Assembly: GCF_022846655.1 (NCBI RefSeq)
Contig: NZ_AP025667.1
Coordinates: forward strand, 3,571,001-3,635,000
Direction of reading: 5' to 3'
Origin: Streptomyces seoulensis
GTDB taxonomy: Bacteria; Actinomycetota; Actinomycetes; Streptomycetales; Streptomycetaceae
Length of the DNA stretch: 64,000 nt
Translations under genes and position numbers: made by a program
The notes under the pieces: model-generated
The model's input: the letters and a program-made list of their open reading frames with translations, nothing else
Database searches by the model: none
What the model was told of the DNA's origin: nothing
Shown: positions 60,436 to 64,000 of the stretch, piece by piece
How positions within the stretch are numbered: the stretch's first letter is position 1
How the letters are laid out: each line of letters begins with the position of its first letter

Positions 60436-61464
60436 TCACCCGGTGGTGAGGACCATCCGGAAGCGCGCCTTGCCCGCGAGCATCTTCTTGAAGGCGGCGT
60501 CCGCGTCGGCCAGCGGCACGCTCTCGCTCATCGGGCGGATGCCGTGCAGCACGCTGAACTCCATGGTGTCCTGCACGTCCTGGGAGGTGCCGGACGGATG
60601 GCCCTTGACCTCGCGGCCGGCCATCAGGAGCTGGACCGGGCTGATGTCCAGCGGTTCGGTGGTGGCGCCGATGACCACGAGCTGGCCGCGCGGGGCCAGG
60701 CCGTCCACCGTGGCCGACATCGCGTCGGAGTTCCCGGCGGTGGCCAGCACCACCTTGGCGCCGCCGAGCGCCTGGAGCGCCTCGGCGACGGGGGTGCCCG
60801 AGGTGCTGTCGATGTAGTGGTGGGCGCCCAGTTCCCGGGCGAAGTCGGCCTTCTCCGCACCGCGCGCGATGGCGACGGTCTCGAAGCCCATCGCGGCCGC
60901 GTACTGCACCCCGAGGTGGCCGAGGCCGCCGACGCCGAGGACGGCGACCAGGTCACCGCCGGGCCGGGCGTCGGTGCGCCGCAGGGCGTTGAACGTGGTC
61001 ACGCCCGCACACGCCATGGGCCCCGCGTCGGCGGCGGCCAGGCCCTCGGGGATACGGGCGAGCGCGTCGACGGGGACGATCACCTGCTCGGCGAAGCCGC
61101 CGTCATAGGCCCAGCCGGGCACCTGGAGGCGGACGCAGGTGATGAAGTCGCCCTCGCGGCACGGCTTGCACCAGCCGCAACTGCCGCCGAACCAGCCGAC
61201 GGCGACCCGGTCCCCGACCTGCCAGTCACGCTCCGCCGTGCCCTCGCCCAGCTCCGCGATCCGTCCGGCGATCTCATGTCCGGGGACCTCGGGGAAGGAG
61301 ATGCCGGGCAGCCCGCCCTCGACGAACATGGCGTCGCTGTGGCAGATGCCGCACGCCTCCACAGCGATCCGCACATGGCCGGGGCCCGGCTGTTGGACCT
61401 CCCGCTCGACCAGCTCGAAGCTGCCGCCGGGGCTCGTCACCTGCGCCACTCGATAGCTACTCAT
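60436..61464 (-). CDS. Zinc-dependent alcohol dehydrogenase (AdhA/AdhP-like)
   Basis: 342 residues from ATG 61462-61464. The catalytic zinc ligand is in ACGICHSDAMFVEGG, the MDR signature is PGHEIAGRIAELGEG, and the structural-zinc region reads GSCGWCKPCREGDFITC (four Cys). The nucleotide loop is VAVLGVGGLGHLGVQYAAAM. IARGAEKADFARELG after strand 2 suggests NADP use by lacking the acidic residue. The protein should interconvert alcohols and aldehydes; the natural substrate is unknown. It is transcribed alone, convergent with the NTF2-like gene. Confidence 0.93.
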   Translation of the reverse strand: MSSYRVAQVTSPGGSFELVEREVQQPGPGHVRIAVEACGICHSDAMFVEGGLPGISFPEVPGHEIAGRIAELGEGTAERDWQVGDRVAVGWFGGSCGWCKPCREGDFITCVRLQVPGWAYDGGFAEQVIVPVDALARIPEGLAAADAGPMACAGVTTFNALRRTDARPGGDLVAVLGVGGLGHLGVQYAAAMGFETVAIARGAEKADFARELGAHHYIDSTSGTPVAEALQALGGAKVVLATAGNSDAMSATVDGLAPRGQLVVIGATTEPLDISPVQLLMAGREVKGHPSGTSQDVQDTMEFSVLHGIRPMSESVPLADADAAFKKMLAGKARFRMVLTTG

Positions 61465-61575
61465 ACGCCTCTCCGCAGTACGACTCTCCGCTGTACGACA
61501 CGGAAGCCCGTGAGGGCCCTCGCTCCAGCAGACCAGCCGCACTCCGATCCCGCGCGCCGAAGCGGGGGCGCGGGG

Positions 61576-62070
61576 CTACGGGAGGGTGTGCGTGGTGACG
61601 TCGGTGAGCGCGCCGCCGGCCACGGTGGCGGTCATGTACGTGGCGTGCGGCTGGCGTCGGCGGTCGGTCGGGGAGCCGGGGTTGAGCAGGCGGAGGCCGC
61701 CGGGGGCGACGGTGTCCCAGGGGATGTGGCTGTGCCCGAAGACCAGGACGTCGAGGCCGGGGAAGCGGGCGGCGCAGCGGACCTCACGGCCGGTGGCCTG
61801 GCCGGTCTCGTGCACCACGCCGAAGCGCAGGCCGTCCAGCTCCGCGTACGCCACCTCGGGGAGCCGGGCGCGCAGGCCGGGGCCGTCGTTGTTGCCGTAC
61901 ACGCCGATCAGCCTGTGGCTGCGGGACTCCAGCAGGTCGAGGGTGGCGGTGTCCACCCAGTCACCGGCGTGGAACACCACGTCGGCGTGCGGGAGTTCGG
62001 CGAGCAGGCGGTCCGGGAGCCGCTTGGCGCGCTTGGGCAGATGGGTGTCGGACATGAGGAGGAGGCGCAC
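61576..62070 (-). CDS. YfcE/MJ0936-type metallophosphoesterase
   Basis: 164 residues from GTG 62068-62070 (VRLLLMSDTHLPKRAKRL); ATG 62094 in frame is an alternative. The calcineurin-like metal motifs are SDTH (residues 7-10), GDWVD, GNND (YGNNDGPGLR), and GHSHIPW, with NPGS at the end (LLNPGSPTDRR). The size fits the small YfcE family of phosphodiesterases with two metals. Physiological substrate unknown. It is divergent from the marR gene; the 88-base gap contains a palindrome, so the MarR protein may control both. Confidence 0.9.
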   Translation of the reverse strand: MRLLLMSDTHLPKRAKRLPDRLLAELPHADVVFHAGDWVDTATLDLLESRSHRLIGVYGNNDGPGLRARLPEVAYAELDGLRFGVVHETGQATGREVRCAARFPGLDVLVFGHSHIPWDTVAPGGLRLLNPGSPTDRRRQPHATYMTATVAGGALTDVTTHTLP

Positions 62071-62107
62071 GTCACCAGCGTAGGGACGCGGCAATGGACA
62101 GGTAAAA

Positions 62108-62129
62108 CTGAACAGTCCGGACTGGACAG
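62108..62129. promoter_or_regulatory. MarR operator candidate between the phosphoesterase and marR genes
   Basis: CAGTCCGGACTG (62113-62124) is a perfect 12-base palindrome, extended to a near-perfect 22-base inverted repeat (62108-62129). It lies in the short divergent gap, 30 bases before marR. Confidence 0.5.
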
Positions 62130-62158
62130 CCTGGGCTGATCCTCCTTACGGTGGCCGC

Positions 62159-62596
62159 ATGGTCCACATCTCCGGCTCGGCCGCCCGCGCGGCACGCGAT
62201 CTGCGGGTGGTGTTCAGCCGGCTGCGGCGCCGTATCCGTGAGGTGGCGCGGGACGCCGATCTCACGCCGCCGCAGGAGTCCGCGCTCTCCCTGGTCGGCA
62301 AGCACGGCGCGGCCACGGCCAGCGCCCTCGCCGCGGCGGAGGGCGTGCGCCCGCAGTCCATGGCGGCCACGCTCGCCGCGCTGGACCAGCAGGGGCTGAT
62401 CCGCCGCGCCCCCGACCCGGACGACGGCCGCCGGCAACTGGTCACGCTCACCGAGGCGGGCCGGGCCCGCGTGGAGGGCAACCGGCAGTTGCGCGAGGAG
62501 TGGCTGGCCCGCGCCTTCCAGGACCGGTTCACCGAGGAGGAGCGGGAGACGGTCCTGACCGCGCTGGAGCTGCTGGAACGGCTGTCGCGCCCCTGA
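62159..62596 (+). CDS. MarR family transcriptional regulator
   Basis: 145 residues from ATG 62159. The winged helix covers about residues 30-105: LTPPQESALSLVGKHGAATA, then SALAAAEGVRPQSMAATLAA, and the wing LIRRAPDPDDGRRQLVTLTE. The terminal helices form the dimer interface (TVLTALELLERLS). The next gene, an isochorismatase-fold protein, starts 51 bases downstream and is probably co-transcribed and regulated by it. The ligand is unknown; aromatic or electrophilic compounds are typical for this family. Confidence 0.93.
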   Translation: MVHISGSAARAARDLRVVFSRLRRRIREVARDADLTPPQESALSLVGKHGAATASALAAAEGVRPQSMAATLAALDQQGLIRRAPDPDDGRRQLVTLTEAGRARVEGNRQLREEWLARAFQDRFTEEERETVLTALELLERLSRP

Positions 62597-62646
62597 ACCC
62601 GAGCCCTTGTGGCCCGCCCTGCTCACCCCCCTCGAAAGGCCGACGC

Positions 62647-63231
62647 ATGTCCGTCACCACGCTCGACCCCCGTACCGCCCTCGTCGTGATCGACCTCCAG
62701 GCCGGCATCACGGCGATGCCCGTCCAGCCGCACACCGCCGCCGACGTGGTGGCCCGCAGCTCCGAGCTGGCCGACGCCTTCCGCGCCCGTGACCTGCCCG
62801 TGGTGCTGGTCCGGGTCTCCTTCGCCGCCGACGGCGCGGACGCCGTCCCCGGCCGCACCGAGCGCCAGGCGCGCGGCCTGGCCTTCCCCGAGGGCTGGGA
62901 CATCATCGTCGACGAGCTGGCCGGGCACCCCGGTGACATCCAGGTCACCAAGCACAACTGGTCCGCCCTGTTCGGCACCGACCTGGAGGTGCAGTTGCGC
63001 CGCCGGGGCGTCACGCAGATCGTGCTGACCGGCATCGCCACCAGCATCGGCGTGGAGTCCACCGCCCGTGACGCGTACGCGGCCGGGTACAACGTCACCC
63101 TGGCCACGGACGCCATGTCCGACGCGGACGCCGACGCGCACACCAACAGCGTGGAGCGGATCTTCCCGCGCCTCGGTGAGAGCGGTACGACGGCGGAGAT
63201 CCTCGACCTGCTGGCCAAGACCCACGCCTGA
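62647..63231 (+). CDS. Isochorismatase-fold protein lacking the catalytic cysteine
   Basis: 194 residues from ATG 62647. The fold is clear from VVIDLQAGI (D16 in the usual catalytic position), VTKHNWSALFGTDLEVQLRR (K102 present) and LTGIATSIGVESTARDAYAA. In cysteine hydrolases of this family the last block reads VCV with the nucleophile; here it is I-G-V, with G135. Enzymes such as isochorismatases PhzD or EntB also lack this cysteine and hydrolyse vinyl ethers, so this protein may act that way or be inactive as an amidase. It lies 51 bases after marR in a likely operon. Confidence 0.9.
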   Translation: MSVTTLDPRTALVVIDLQAGITAMPVQPHTAADVVARSSELADAFRARDLPVVLVRVSFAADGADAVPGRTERQARGLAFPEGWDIIVDELAGHPGDIQVTKHNWSALFGTDLEVQLRRRGVTQIVLTGIATSIGVESTARDAYAAGYNVTLATDAMSDADADAHTNSVERIFPRLGESGTTAEILDLLAKTHA

Positions 63232-63243
63232 GCGGCCGTGGCG

Positions 63244-63287
63244 GGGCGGGCCCTGCGTCCTGTGCGAACAGGGTGCCGGGCCCGCCC
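63244..63287. terminator. Branched hairpin terminator
   Basis: GGGCGGGCCC (63244-63253) pairs with GGGCCCGCCC (63278-63287), with an inner hairpin CCTGT/ACAGG. It lies between the convergent isochorismatase-fold gene and the small gene at 63302. Confidence 0.75.
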
Positions 63288-63301
63288 GTCCTGCCGTGCG
63301 G

Positions 63302-63571
63302 TCAGTCCCCTGCGGCCGCGGCCCGCTCGACCTCGGCCTCGACCTCGGCGCGGGCCCGCCCGGTGTCGCGGGCGTACTCGTTCAGCGCGGTCTGCACGTC
63401 GCGGGCCAGGTCGCGCCAGGCGCGCAGGGCGGTCTCGTACGTCCCGGACTGCGCCCCGGTCATGCCCCGTTCGGCCGGGGGGCCGTAGGTGTCGCGCAGT
63501 TCGTCCACGGTGGCGTGCGCCGCGGCGGCCGCGCGCTGCTTCTGGACCAGTTCTTCGAAGGTGTGTGCCAC
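63302..63571 (-). CDS. Small helical hypothetical protein
   Basis: 89 residues from GTG 63569-63571 (reading VAHTFEELVQKQRAAAAAHA); ATG 63694 would add an acidic 41-residue N terminus. The chain is almost wholly helical and charged (VDELRDTYGPPAERG, then RAWRDLARDVQTALNEYARD, ending RARAEVEAEVERAAAAGD), with no signal or membrane segment. Similar small proteins beginning AHTFEELV are common in Streptomyces, function unknown. The gene lies 137 bases after the ATPase gene on the same strand and may share its transcript. Confidence 0.72.
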   Translation of the reverse strand: MAHTFEELVQKQRAAAAAHATVDELRDTYGPPAERGMTGAQSGTYETALRAWRDLARDVQTALNEYARDTGRARAEVEAEVERAAAAGD

Positions 63572-63708
63572 ACCAACCGACCCTAGGCTCGCCGGGCGAA
63601 CCCGCCACTCGGGACCGCCGTCCGCGCCGTCCTCCGGGGTCCGTCCGCGGGCGTCGTCGTCCGTCTCGTCGTCCGTCTCGTCAAGGTCCCTCATCCCCCA
63701 CCCGTCCC

Positions 63709-64000
63709 TCACACCTCGTCCGTCACCAGATCCGCCCAGACCTGTTTGCCACCGCTGACCGGAACGGTTCCCCACGCGTCGGAGACCGCTTCGACCAGCA
63801 GGATGCCCCGGCCGCCGGTGGCCTCCCAGCCGACGCTGGTCGGCTTGAGGGGTCCGCGCGGCGAGGAGTCGGTCACCGCGATGCGCAGCCGGCGGCCGAC
63901 CAGGCTGAGATCGACCCGCACCTGCCCCTCCGTGTGCACGAGGGCGTTGGTGACCAGTTCGGACACGATCAGCAGGGCGGCGTCGGCGCTGTCCCCCGGC
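63709..64000 (-). CDS. HATPase_c anti-sigma-factor-type ATP-binding protein, partial (5' end outside window)
   Basis: The frame is open to the right edge, giving the last 96 codons. The visible part contains the N box DAALLIVSELVTNALVHTEG and the G-rich lid GWEATGGRGILLVEAVSDAW, matching RsbW/SpoIIAB-like serine kinases common in Streptomyces. Such proteins bind and inhibit sigma factors or phosphorylate anti-anti-sigma factors, the substrates of SpoIIE phosphatases like the two in this window. A functional link to those is only inferred. The C terminus is complete (VWADLVTDEV). Confidence 0.85.
   Translation of the reverse strand, partial: PGDSADAALLIVSELVTNALVHTEGQVRVDLSLVGRRLRIAVTDSSPRGPLKPTSVGWEATGGRGILLVEAVSDAWGTVPVSGGKQVWADLVTDEV

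Overview
The window reads as a piece of Streptomyces (or very close actinomycete) chromosome. G+C is very high with G/C-ending codons throughout, many starts are GTG or TTG, and several gene families are typical of the genus: a complete conservon (cvnABCD) with its paired CYP157/CYP154-type P450s, a mycothiol-dependent formaldehyde dehydrogenase, DasR-like sites before a chitinase, a DmdR/IdeR-like iron box before fprA, and SpoIIE-type phosphatases. I see no tRNA, rRNA, CRISPR array, insertion sequence, integrase or prophage gene. It looks like ordinary chromosome with many one- to three-gene transcription units separated by long GC-rich hairpins.

Layout. 1-6.2 kb: extracellular polysaccharide genes (a discoidin/beta-helix secreted protein running off the left edge, a FemAB/CelD-like acyltransferase, a GH18 chitinase, a PL7 alginate-lyase-family enzyme) and a small secreted protein. 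6.2-10.5 kb: pyruvate carboxylase and a rhomboid-like membrane protein. 10.8-16.1 kb: the conservon, six overlapping genes that probably form one translationally coupled operon. 16.1-24.2 kb: an aldo/keto reductase behind a MerR-type promoter, a small secreted protein, an acyl desaturase next to a FabF-like ketosynthase, a two-domain protein in which both halves lack their usual catalytic residue, a flavodoxin-like protein and a methyltransferase. 24.2-31.6 kb: a sortase-type surface protein with a DUF1996 domain, a repeat-rich NlpC/P60 protein, iron-box-preceded FprA, an unknown coiled-coil protein and a DUF1232 membrane protein.

31.8-49.5 kb: two multi-domain SpoIIE phosphatases (31.8-34.5 and 47.1-49.5 kb) flank carbohydrate genes: GH15, GH65 phosphorylase with beta-phosphoglucomutase, a sugar/nucleoside kinase-like P-loop protein, a GT39-like membrane protein, a YbhN flippase-like protein, a BlaI repressor and an RpiR regulator. 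49.5-56.5 kb: a peptidoglycan-binding membrane protein, an ATP-grasp enzyme, a TetR gene with a DUF35 (Zn-ribbon/OB) protein sharing an upstream motif, an F420/PPOX-type protein, a DUF574-type methyltransferase, a membrane-anchored S1 protease and an L,D-transpeptidase. 56.6-64 kb: SDR, the formaldehyde detoxification pair (mscR plus metallo-beta-lactamase-fold hydrolase), small secreted and NTF2-like proteins, a second zinc alcohol dehydrogenase, a YfcE-like phosphoesterase divergent from a MarR regulator, an isochorismatase-fold protein without the catalytic cysteine, and an anti-sigma-type ATPase cut by the right edge.

The most unusual items are the 696-residue lipase-like/acetoacetate-decarboxylase-like fusion at 20677-22767, the CYP157 protein without the ExxR arginine, the MerR-type promoter with no MerR gene nearby, the shared motif of the TetR/DUF35 pair and the iron box at fprA. 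All function calls come from reading motifs and remembered family features; no database search was possible.
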